Part shown: positions 19,702-27,951 of the stretch, piece after piece
Layout of the letters: the number at the start of each line of letters is the position of its first letter
How positions within the stretch are numbered: position 1 is the first letter of the stretch
Source of the DNA: Chryseobacterium sp. HSC-36S06
Lineage (GTDB): Bacteria > Bacteroidota > Bacteroidia > Flavobacteriales > Weeksellaceae
Length of the DNA: 64,000 nucleotides
Assembly (NCBI RefSeq): GCF_024171485.1
Contig: NZ_JALJZX010000002.1
Location: forward strand, 310,001 to 374,000
Direction: 5' to 3'
Program-made: the position numbers and the translations under genes
Notes under the pieces: generated by a model
The model's input: the letters and a program-made list of their open reading frames with translations, nothing else
The model's database searches: none
Told to the model about the DNA's origin: nothing

Positions 19702-20634
19702 ATGACGTATTTAGGAATTATTATTTTCTTGGGACTTATCGTTCTCTTTGCCTCGTTTTTTACGGTTAAGCAGGCTACTGCTGCGATCGTGGAACGTCTG
19801 GGTAAATTTCATGTGGTGCGCCAGTCGGGGCTGCATCTTAAAATCCCGTTTATCGATCAGGTTGCAAAACGCATGAACCTCAGAATTCAGCAATTGGATG
19901 TTATTATTGATACGAAAACACTCGACAACGTATTTATCAGGATGAAAGTTTCTGTTCAGTATCAAGTAATTACCGCACAAGTTGCAGATTCATTTTACCG
20001 TCTGGAAAATCCTGAAAACCAGATCACTTCTTACGTTTTTGATGTGGTAAGAGCAGAAGTTCCGAAGTTGAAACTTGATGATGTTTTCGTGAGAAAGGAT
20101 GATGTGGCGATTGCCGTGAAAGGTGAACTTCAGGAAGCGATGCAAAGTTACGGTTACGACATTATTAAAGCCCTCGTTACCGATATTGATCCGGATGAGC
20201 AGGTAAAACACGCGATGAACAGGATTAATGCAGCTGAAAGAGAAAAAACGGCCGCAGAATACGAATCTGAAGCTCAGAAAATCCGAATCGTTGCTGTAGC
20301 AAAAGCAGAGGCTGAATCTAAAAAACTTCAAGGGATGGGTATCGCTGACCAAAGAAGAGAGATTGCTAAAGGTCTTGAAGAATCGGTGAAAATGCTGAAC
20401 GAAGCCGGAATCAGTTCACAGGAAGCCTCCGCACTGATTGTAGTAACCCAGCATTACGATACTTTACATTCAATTGGAGCAAACAACAGAAGTAATTTGG
20501 TGCTGTTGCCAAATTCACCAAGTGCAGCAAGTTCTATGCTGAATGACCTTGTAGTATCCATGGCTGCAACCCAGAAAATGGAAGAAACTAGCAAAGGCGA
20601 TTATCCGCCACCAACAGGCAAGCATTTACATTAA
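19702..20634 (+). CDS. SPFH-domain membrane protein (stomatin/paraslipin type)
   Basis: The 310-residue protein has an N-terminal membrane helix (LGIIIFLGLIVLFASFF), then the SPFH/Band 7 domain (AAIVERLGKFHVVRQSGLHLKIPFID). A coiled coil follows at about residues 170-230 (AAEREKTAAEYESEAQKIRIVAVAKAEAESKKL). Such proteins form oligomeric rings that organise membrane microdomains or regulate membrane proteases. The usual NfeD partner protease gene is not adjacent. A TATCTTTA box (19652-19659) 42 nt before the start may be its promoter. Confidence 0.88.
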   Translation: MTYLGIIIFLGLIVLFASFFTVKQATAAIVERLGKFHVVRQSGLHLKIPFIDQVAKRMNLRIQQLDVIIDTKTLDNVFIRMKVSVQYQVITAQVADSFYRLENPENQITSYVFDVVRAEVPKLKLDDVFVRKDDVAIAVKGELQEAMQSYGYDIIKALVTDIDPDEQVKHAMNRINAAEREKTAAEYESEAQKIRIVAVAKAEAESKKLQGMGIADQRREIAKGLEESVKMLNEAGISSQEASALIVVTQHYDTLHSIGANNRSNLVLLPNSPSAASSMLNDLVVSMAATQKMEETSKGDYPPPTGKHLH

Positions 20635-20638
20635 AATT

Positions 20639-20671
20639 AAACTCCCGAAAATTAATTTTCGGGAGTTTTTT
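20639..20671. terminator. Bidirectional terminator
   Basis: AAACTCCCGAAAA (20639-20651 region) and TTTTCGGGAGTT (to 20667) form a perfect stem of about 12 bp around a TTAA loop, with T on one side and A on the other. It separates the convergent SPFH and lipoprotein genes. Confidence 0.88.
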
Positions 20672-21296
20672 ATTCTAAATCTTTCGTCTTATACGGAAAT
20701 CTAATCGCTGCCGCCTTCATGAGTGAATTGGTGAGTTTTTCTGCTGAAACAAATGTTCCACCTGTTTGCCAGTTATAATTCCAGAACATCTTTCCGCTTG
20801 TTTTATCGGTGAGTGATAAATCTACGGTAGTAATTTTAGATGGAGTGGAGTATCCGGTAAGAAGACTTGTGAAAAAGGCTTCTCCATTGGTGAGCGGTTT
20901 TGCCAAAGAAACTCTGGAACTTACCACGGCATCAACTCCCAACAAAACGGCCAGATTCTGATAGCTTTTTCCTGCTAAACTCGTCACATTATTATCCTTG
21001 AGAATCTTATTGGTTTCTTCTGGATGCTGTGCCTTAATAAATATCTTATTGTTACTTTGGTGCTCATTAAGATAGTTTACCAATGCACTCTGAAACTTCT
21101 CGCTTTCAATTACTTCCTGTTTTTTAATCGCAGCAGCTTCTTTTGCTGATTTAATTTCCATAATCACTTTCGGAGGCAGCACTGCAATAAGGCGGTGAGT
21201 GTTGGCAGTCTGTTGAAAGTTGGCAGCTTTATACACTGGTTCACAACTGGTTAATGCAAAAACTGTTGCGATAAAAAATGGTAATATGTTCTTCAT
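20670..21296 (-). CDS. Putative lipoprotein, GNA1162/CsgG-like impression
   Basis: The protein has 208 residues and a lipoprotein signal peptide (MKNILPFFIATVFALTSCEP, lipidated Cys18). The mature part has a coiled region rich in Lys/Glu (about 48-65), then alternating strands and helices: KAQHPEETNKILK, LAVLLGVDAVVSSRVSLAKPL, and VDLSLTDKTSGKMFWNYNW. The 'constant-conditional' pattern of LGVDAVV with a later LxLxDxxxGxxxWxY is like the GNA1162 and CsgG-type outer-membrane lipoproteins. I hold this loosely. No neighbouring gene clarifies the role. Confidence 0.6.
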   Translation of the reverse strand: MKNILPFFIATVFALTSCEPVYKAANFQQTANTHRLIAVLPPKVIMEIKSAKEAAAIKKQEVIESEKFQSALVNYLNEHQSNNKIFIKAQHPEETNKILKDNNVTSLAGKSYQNLAVLLGVDAVVSSRVSLAKPLTNGEAFFTSLLTGYSTPSKITTVDLSLTDKTSGKMFWNYNWQTGGTFVSAEKLTNSLMKAAAIRFPYKTKDLE

Positions 21297-21360
21297 AAAT
21301 TAATTTTATCAAAAATAATTTAATTTCTAAGAAATTTATATATTTATCAAAAATAATTAT

Positions 21361-21981
21361 ATGATAAAAATACTTACTTTCTTATCCCTCACAGCTTTTG
21401 CTTTAGGATTTTCACAAAATTTTAATCCAGCACAATACCCTGCAGGAGTTTATGAAACTTATGAAGATTTCAGAACAAAAACACCAAGCGCTAATCCCAA
21501 TCTTTCCGCAGCTCTTACCGATGACCAGATTGCATTTCGTTTTAATAATTTGGATGACAAAGGCAAAAAATTTAAAAAAGCATTTGCTGTATCCGATGGT
21601 AAGGATGTTTATATACATGTTGTAAACCTGATCAAGAAATTTAATTCTGAAGACAAAGGGCAGGGTTACGATGGTGGAATTTATTACCTTAAAGCAGAAA
21701 ATAAAGGAGGATATCTTTTTGTAAGAGATTACTTTACCAGTAACAGTGCTGCAATGTGGGGCGGAATTATTGCCGCTGCGGCAGCGCGCAGAACGAAAGG
21801 CGTTATTTATGACGAAGAGAAAGAATCTTTCAACCTGTTCAAAAATATTGAAGAGTTTAAAACTTTTATGGAAGTTAATCACCCCGCGGTAACCCTGGAT
21901 CTTGAAAAAGGAAAAGGAGATGCTAAACTTGATGAAGGAGAGATTCAAGCCAAAAATCTTGAGCTTATTAAAACTGTTTAA
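21361..21981 (+). CDS. Exported protein of unknown function
   Basis: I do not recognise a family. The 206-residue protein has a signal peptide (MIKILTFLSLTAFALGFSQ), then a mature region opening with PAQYPAGVYETYEDFRTKTP. A hydrophobic glycine/alanine stretch (MWGGIIAAAAARRTKG) lies at about residue 138 and could be a membrane-inserted or buried helix. The end is highly charged. The opening resembles short periplasmic proteins found in Chryseobacterium-like genomes beside lipoprotein genes. It stands alone, divergent from the lipoprotein gene at 20670 and closed by a terminator. Confidence 0.6.
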   Translation: MIKILTFLSLTAFALGFSQNFNPAQYPAGVYETYEDFRTKTPSANPNLSAALTDDQIAFRFNNLDDKGKKFKKAFAVSDGKDVYIHVVNLIKKFNSEDKGQGYDGGIYYLKAENKGGYLFVRDYFTSNSAAMWGGIIAAAAARRTKGVIYDEEKESFNLFKNIEEFKTFMEVNHPAVTLDLEKGKGDAKLDEGEIQAKNLELIKTV

Positions 21982-21996
21982 AACAACAAAACTTAG

Positions 21997-22018
21997 ACTC
22001 CCGAAAGGGAGTTTTTTT
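21997..22018 (+). terminator. Intrinsic terminator
   Basis: ACTCCC (21997-22002), GAAA tetraloop, GGGAGT (22007-22012), then a T run. It reaches into the last codons of the convergent DUF962 gene. Confidence 0.85.
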
Positions 22019-22328
22019 ATGCTTTAAATGTCAGCTTTCCGGTCAGTAGTTCAAAAAACATCCTGAAATCACTTATTAATGTGAAGACAGGATATTTGAA
22101 AGTAGTGGGTACATTTTTCTCGAAAACATAATGGCTGAAAGCTGAAAGTCCCCACCCGAAGATCGGAAGATACCAGAGAAACCGCTCTTTACCCGACTGA
22201 AGTACATAAATAATTACTGCAATAACCAACAGCGTGCCGGCAAAGTGAAAGATGCGGGTCCATTTTTTACGGTGTTGGCTTAAATAATAGGAATAAAATT
22301 CTTTAAATGTTTTTATTCTTTCAGACAT
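22017..22328 (-). CDS. DUF962 / Mpo1-like membrane protein
   Basis: This is a 103-residue membrane protein. The N-terminal FYSYYLSQHRKKWTRIFHFAGTLL and the HxxxEKN-type segment SHYVFEKNVPTTFKYPVFTLISDFRMF are diagnostic of DUF962. In yeast the family member Mpo1 is a dioxygenase acting on 2-hydroxy fatty acids. The histidines of that fold (His20, His28, His66-like) appear present. Activity in bacteria is not established. It starts 7 bp after the permease gene stop on the same strand, so the two are probably co-transcribed. Confidence 0.8.
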   Translation of the reverse strand: MSERIKTFKEFYSYYLSQHRKKWTRIFHFAGTLLVIAVIIYVLQSGKERFLWYLPIFGWGLSAFSHYVFEKNVPTTFKYPVFTLISDFRMFFELLTGKLTFKA

Positions 22329-22335
22329 GGGTTTT

Positions 22336-24024
22336 TTAATTTAAATCTCCGTTAAGGTCGTTGTTCAGTTTACTGTTCTTGAACCCGTACGAGAAATAAA
22401 TAATCATGCCAATTGCAAACCACAGCAGGAACCAGAACCAGTTATTATGCGTCATCCCCGTAAGGAGATAAAGACAGGAGCTGAGACCTACTAGCGGAAT
22501 CAGAGATAAATTCTTCACAAAAGCTAAAACGCACAACACCAGATTAATAATAATGAAAACAATAATTGAAATCCGGAATTCACCTTCTGCAGGATCATGC
22601 CAATCGGTTAGATTGTGGAAAAATTCCGGCTGCCACCAGTAAAAGAAAAACAGGCCGCCCAGAAATGTTACCGGAAATATAAATCTTGAATTAATATAAG
22701 GCATATGGAATCTTCCTTTCAGCTTCTGTTTAGCGGGTAGGAGTAAAACACCTCCGCAAACCAGAACAAACGCGAAAATTGTCCCGATACTTGTGAAATC
22801 AAGAATAAAAGATTTATCCGTAAAAAGAATCGGAACTCCTACAACCAGTCCCGTAATAATGGTTGCGTAAGAAGGTGTTTTATGTTTCGGATGAATGGTC
22901 ATGAATTTTTTCGGCATCAGCCCGTCACGGCTCATCGCATACCAGATTCTCGGCTGCCCCATCTGGAAGACGAGTAACACGGTAGTAATGGCAATGATTG
23001 CTCCTAAAGAAACCACAAACTCCATCCAGGGAACATTCGCATTTGAACCTGCGAAAATGTAGGCCAGCGGATCACCGATGCCGTCAAACTTGCGGTAATC
23101 TACCATTCCCGTCAGTACGAGTGTTAATACAATGTAAATCACTGTGCACAATACAAGCGAAATAATCATTCCTCGCGGTAGATTCTTCTGTGGATTTTTA
23201 GTTTCTTCTGATAAAACACTTAAGGCATCAAAACCGATATAAGCAAAGAAAACACCTGATACAGCACTCATCACGCCAGTAAAGCCATTCGGCATAAAAG
23301 ACTGAACACCCGTTTCCGGACTTGCAGGAAACCAGTTATCGGTATTGATATATGCAATTCCTACAGCGATTACCAAAAGGATGATGAAGAGTTTTAAAAG
23401 GACAAAAATATTGTTGAAGTTTTTAGACTCTTTTACCCCAACATAGCACAGCCACGTAATCAAACCGTTGATTACAAGTGCAGGCACATCAACAATAAAT
23501 TTTAGATTGCCTATAAGAGGTGCGCTGCTCCAGGCATTCAGCAGTTCCTTGTTTTCTGAACCGCCAAGAAAAGCTTTTTTGGCTTCAGTATAGCTGCAGG
23601 TCAAATAGTCGGGAATATGTATCCCGATTCTTTCCATAAAACTTGTAAAATAATCGCTCCACGAAAAGGCAACATAAATATTTCCGAAAGAATATTCCAT
23701 GATCAGCGCCCAACCGATGATCCAGGCAATTAATTCACCGAAACTTGCGTAAGCGTAAGAATAAGCCGAACCAGCCTGAGGTATACGGCTGGCAAATTCA
23801 GCGTAACAGAGTGCCGTGAAACCACATGCAAAACCGCAGATTACGTATAATACAATCACGCCGGGCCCTCCACGGAAAACTGCTTCGCCCAAACTGCTGA
23901 AACTTCCGGCTCCAATTATGGCAGCGATTCCAAAAAATACAATATCCCAAACACCCAAAACCCGCAACAGTCCCGATGACTGATCGCTTTCACTGTACTG
24001 TTTTCTTCTGAAAAGCTGATTCAT
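22336..24024 (-). CDS. APC-superfamily amino-acid permease
   Basis: The 562-residue protein has about 12-14 membrane helices. The first helix carries the APC signature FFGIAAIIGAGSFSSLGEA and an early loop reads YAEFASRIPQAGSAYSYAYASFGEL, typical of the cationic amino-acid transporter (CAT/YfnA) group. It should import amino acids by proton symport. The exact substrate cannot be read from sequence. It is followed by a DUF962 gene. The intergenic region upstream is shared with the divergent T9SS type B gene. Confidence 0.88.
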   Translation of the reverse strand: MNQLFRRKQYSESDQSSGLLRVLGVWDIVFFGIAAIIGAGSFSSLGEAVFRGGPGVIVLYVICGFACGFTALCYAEFASRIPQAGSAYSYAYASFGELIAWIIGWALIMEYSFGNIYVAFSWSDYFTSFMERIGIHIPDYLTCSYTEAKKAFLGGSENKELLNAWSSAPLIGNLKFIVDVPALVINGLITWLCYVGVKESKNFNNIFVLLKLFIILLVIAVGIAYINTDNWFPASPETGVQSFMPNGFTGVMSAVSGVFFAYIGFDALSVLSEETKNPQKNLPRGMIISLVLCTVIYIVLTLVLTGMVDYRKFDGIGDPLAYIFAGSNANVPWMEFVVSLGAIIAITTVLLVFQMGQPRIWYAMSRDGLMPKKFMTIHPKHKTPSYATIITGLVVGVPILFTDKSFILDFTSIGTIFAFVLVCGGVLLLPAKQKLKGRFHMPYINSRFIFPVTFLGGLFFFYWWQPEFFHNLTDWHDPAEGEFRISIIVFIIINLVLCVLAFVKNLSLIPLVGLSSCLYLLTGMTHNNWFWFLLWFAIGMIIYFSYGFKNSKLNNDLNGDLN

Positions 24025-24126
24025 AAAAATAATAATTTACACAAATGTAAAAGAAAATTCTAAAAATCATATTTTTTTTGGTTCTACATAATAAAATTGG
24101 CCAAATTTTGGTTCATAATAATGTCG

Positions 24127-24134
24127 TAATTTTG
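24127..24134 (+). promoter_or_regulatory. -7 box upstream of the T9SS type B gene
   Basis: TAATTTTG fits TAnnTTTG and ends 16 nt before ATG 24151. The TTTG elements upstream (24107-24110) are at 16 nt, shorter than the usual spacing, so the pairing is uncertain. Confidence 0.4.
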
Positions 24135-24150
24135 ACTAAACACTTATTTG

Positions 24151-27100
24151 ATGCGGAAGATTTATTTTTTACTGTTTATTTTATCATTTGTCTCAGCCTT
24201 TGCCCAGTCCGTAAATCTCTATAATCCTGCAAATAATGTGGTATATCCTGCCCAGCAGTATTTCTGTACCGGTGAAAGTTTTAATCTGAAGGTTGATGCA
24301 GTAGCTACTTCTACAGGGGATTATCAGGAGACAAGTGTGCTTCCCTCTGCTTTCCCTCTTTCCGCAGGATCAATTCCTATCACTTTTCCTGCAACAGGTT
24401 CCAATAAATTCAGTGAATCGTTTCCGATTGGTTTTACCTTCAGTTTTTACGGGAAAAATTACACGCGGGTAGTGGCAGGTAGCAATGGTAGACTCGTATT
24501 TACCAACGATCCGGAACTTGAAAATCTGAAAGACGTAAATACATACATCGACCGTACGTACAGCGGGATACCGGGATATAATTCATATTCTGCTTTGCCT
24601 TCTACTGATTACAACAAAGTTTACCGCACCAATCCCGCGCAGGAACTTAATCTGGCCCATATCTTCTTTGGCTATACCGATCTTGTTCCGCGCTCTCAGA
24701 ATTCCAGTGTAACTTACCTTTATAAAAATGTGACTGTGGGCGGAGTAAACGGTCTCATTGTTTCTTTCCAGAATCAGATCAGAACCAATGGAACCGGCGG
24801 AATTTCCAGCGTAAGCTATTTCAGTAATGTGCTTCTGCTTGAAGATGGCAGAATGGTTATTTACGTAAATAATAAAACAGAGGATACTTACAATGCCATC
24901 TTAGGAATTCAGAATGACGATGCTTCCAAGTTTAAAGTTCCTACGCACAGTAATGCGGCTTATAATTACAACAACGGTAAGTGGCGAAGTGAAGGAAACG
25001 CGTGGCTTTTCACCCCAAACCAAAATCTAACCCCAAAATTTAAATGGTTTCAGAATGTCAACCAACTCACAGAAACAGGAAATACTCTTTCAGGATATAT
25101 ACCCAATGATAATGATGTACTGAAAGTTGAAGTCACTTATCACGATCCTGCAGGAGCTCAGGTTGGACCAATGGTTTCGGATCAGGTTACATTCAGGAAA
25201 GCGCAGACTCCGGTCATCATTAAACAGTTAGATAACTGCCAGGTCATCATGAAAGTCACCAATTATGATCCTGCTCTGAAGTATGAATGGTACCGCGTCG
25301 GAAATTCCGCAATTATCAGCACAAACAATGAAATTTATTTAAGTAGGGTCACTGATGCGCCCGGTAAATTTTTTGTAAGAGTTAAAAAGCCGGATGGTAC
25401 GATCTGTTCATCAGGTTCAGACAGTAACCAGCTCGAATATCTCAGTGAAAAACTTCCGGCACCGCTCAATTTTAATCCAGCGGTGGTTTGCGATAATTCG
25501 GCAACACCCGCAGCTACAAAAACTGTGAATTTGTATCAGCTCATTTATCCAAAATACGATCCGGCTTCAGGTCTGGAGAAATATAATGTTTACTTCTACG
25601 AAGGATCTGCGAATACTCTCGTTACCAATCCGGAAAATTATGTGGTGAATGCCAATCAGATTGCCAACTTAAGTTTTGCTGTAAAAGACGGAAACGATAA
25701 TATGTCGTGCATCACCGGAGGATCGCCCGTTTATTTTATTTCGGTGACCAATGCGATGAATATTTCCACCTGTTCATCGCAGCCGTTTTTCGACTTGAAA
25801 ACTGCTTTCGAACAGAATTTCCCCAGCTATTACACCTTTACCTATACCTACGCTGACGGAACTTCTGCGGGAAACGGAACTGCAGTTGATATTACGAAAT
25901 CGGTTAACGTTAAAACAACATTTTTAGGAGCATCATGTTCGGCAAATACTGTGGTAACATTTACTTCCGGGCCTGCGATTGCGGTCCCTCAGGTTCCGGT
26001 CCAGGAAAGATGTGCGGGAGCTGACAATAATGCGAACCGCTTTGACTTTAATTACATTAAATCAATTCTGGATCCCGCCAATCAGTATGATGTTAAATTT
26101 TACAACAAATCGGATAATTCAGAGATTGTAGTGTCAAATGGTCCTGGAGCGAATTTAAACGCTGCAGGTTATTTCTGGACGACAATCATCGGTGATTATA
26201 TTATTTATGCCAAGTTAATCAGCAAAACCAATTCTTCCTGTTTTGCGAACTCAAGTGATATTGTTCTCAGGGTATACCGCAAACCGCAAGTTGTGGCTCA
26301 GAATCCTCTGGTCATGAAAAACTGCCAGGGAAATAATGTGTTCAATCTGACTAAAAATGTAACTGATTTGGTAAATGCATCGTCTGAAGTAAGTGTTTCA
26401 CTGGAATATTACGCTCAAAACGGCACATTACTTACGCCGGCACAAATTACCGGTTATGATGCTGCGGTTTTCGGCACCAAACCTTACATCAAAATCATTT
26501 ATAATCCGAGCTGTGGTGATGTGGTCAACTTCGATTTACAGTTTAATCCGAAACCTTCGGCTCAGGTTTCGCAGATTATTATTTGTTCCGAACTCAGTTA
26601 TTCTCTTCAGAATTTCCAGAATGCGGTGATCAGCAATTCAAGTCAATATACATTTACTGATGAGGTTGGCAATTCACTTCCTTCTAGTTTTGATGTTTCT
26701 GCTTTGCCTAAAACGGTTAAGTTTTTAATTAAAGATAAAGCTACGGGCTGCGTTTCGGATGTTCAGACGGTAACTTTCATAAAAGGTACAAACACTCCTT
26801 TACTTGTTTCGGAAACTGATTTCGTACTTTGTGATACAGATTTCGACGGAAAAACATCCTTTGATTTGAATGTTAAGAAGACTGTTTTCAGCACAGATCC
26901 AAATGCCGTTTTCGAGTATTTTAAAGATGCAAATTTCAACCAGCCAATTGCTGAAAACTATACCAACGAAACCGCTTTCGCACAAACTGTTTACGGGAGA
27001 ATCACCGTTCCCGGTTTTTGTCCGTCGTTTGGTAAAATAAATCTGAAGATAAATACCCCGACAAAATCTTCGACCCTGGAGAGCAAATATTACATCTGTT

Positions 27101-27750
27101 TCGGGCAAACTGTAAGAATTGATTCCGGACCGGAAAATCTGACAAGAACGTGGAGTACGGGTGAAACTACCCAAACAATTTCAATTGCAAAAGCAGGAAA
27201 TTATTCCGTGGAACTGACGAATTTGGATGGATGTACCTACACGCACAATTTTACCGTTTCAGATGAAAATCAGCCAAAAATTGAAGTCATCAACCAAACC
27301 AATAATTCAATTGAAGTCGTAGCGAATGGTGGCGTGAAACCTTATAAATATTACTTCAATGGAGTGGCTCAGCCTTCAAATATTCTAATGAATCCAACAG
27401 CAGCCTCTTATGAAATTCAGGTTGAATCTGCCACGGGATGTCTGGGAGAGCCGCGTACCATTTACTTTATTAAAATAAATAATGCTTTCACACCGAATGC
27501 TGACGGAATCAACGATGTCTGGAGCGTTGAAAACCTCGATCAAATGCAGAGTGTCTCTGTGGTTATTGTTGACCGTTACGGCAATAAGGTTTTTGAATCA
27601 CAGAACGGCAGCAAAGTAGAGTGGGACGGCAAGCATAAAGGGCGTGCATTGCCAACCTCAACTTACTGGTACACGATTACGTGGTTTGATGCGGTAACTC
27701 AGAAATCTGAACAGCGACAAGGCTGGATTCTGATGAAAAACAGAAATTAA
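24151..27750 (+). CDS. Large surface protein with T9SS type B (gliding-type) C-terminal domain
   Basis: The protein has 1199 residues with a signal peptide (MRKIYFLLFILSFVSAFAQ). A nidogen/lectin-like N-terminal part is marked by FSFYGKNYTRVVAGSNGRLVF. A series of about seven Ig-like repeats follows, each with paired cysteines. The C-terminal type B sorting domain (NAFTPNADGINDVWSVENLDQ ... GWILMKNRN) is typical of gliding-motility-associated or adhesin proteins such as SprB relatives. The type 9 system exports and anchors it. ATG 24151 is chosen over TTG 24148. A role in surface attachment is likely but not shown. Confidence 0.88.
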   Translation: MRKIYFLLFILSFVSAFAQSVNLYNPANNVVYPAQQYFCTGESFNLKVDAVATSTGDYQETSVLPSAFPLSAGSIPITFPATGSNKFSESFPIGFTFSFYGKNYTRVVAGSNGRLVFTNDPELENLKDVNTYIDRTYSGIPGYNSYSALPSTDYNKVYRTNPAQELNLAHIFFGYTDLVPRSQNSSVTYLYKNVTVGGVNGLIVSFQNQIRTNGTGGISSVSYFSNVLLLEDGRMVIYVNNKTEDTYNAILGIQNDDASKFKVPTHSNAAYNYNNGKWRSEGNAWLFTPNQNLTPKFKWFQNVNQLTETGNTLSGYIPNDNDVLKVEVTYHDPAGAQVGPMVSDQVTFRKAQTPVIIKQLDNCQVIMKVTNYDPALKYEWYRVGNSAIISTNNEIYLSRVTDAPGKFFVRVKKPDGTICSSGSDSNQLEYLSEKLPAPLNFNPAVVCDNSATPAATKTVNLYQLIYPKYDPASGLEKYNVYFYEGSANTLVTNPENYVVNANQIANLSFAVKDGNDNMSCITGGSPVYFISVTNAMNISTCSSQPFFDLKTAFEQNFPSYYTFTYTYADGTSAGNGTAVDITKSVNVKTTFLGASCSANTVVTFTSGPAIAVPQVPVQERCAGADNNANRFDFNYIKSILDPANQYDVKFYNKSDNSEIVVSNGPGANLNAAGYFWTTIIGDYIIYAKLISKTNSSCFANSSDIVLRVYRKPQVVAQNPLVMKNCQGNNVFNLTKNVTDLVNASSEVSVSLEYYAQNGTLLTPAQITGYDAAVFGTKPYIKIIYNPSCGDVVNFDLQFNPKPSAQVSQIIICSELSYSLQNFQNAVISNSSQYTFTDEVGNSLPSSFDVSALPKTVKFLIKDKATGCVSDVQTVTFIKGTNTPLLVSETDFVLCDTDFDGKTSFDLNVKKTVFSTDPNAVFEYFKDANFNQPIAENYTNETAFAQTVYGRITVPGFCPSFGKINLKINTPTKSSTLESKYYICFGQTVRIDSGPENLTRTWSTGETTQTISIAKAGNYSVELTNLDGCTYTHNFTVSDENQPKIEVINQTNNSIEVVANGGVKPYKYYFNGVAQPSNILMNPTAASYEIQVESATGCLGEPRTIYFIKINNAFTPNADGINDVWSVENLDQMQSVSVVIVDRYGNKVFESQNGSKVEWDGKHKGRALPTSTYWYTITWFDAVTQKSEQRQGWILMKNRN

Positions 27751-27951
27751 TCTCAATTTTTATCACGCTGAATGTCATTGTTTTGAACGGGGAAACCAAA
27801 GTTATCCCCATTTCCACAATATCTAATAATTGTTGTACAAACAATAAGTTTTCCTTATTTTCGTTGACTAAATGTGGAAAGCATTAACGGCTATTGGCCT
27901 CAATCATGCCCACAAAATCCAATTCAAAACCTTTCTGAAAACCAGGATTAA

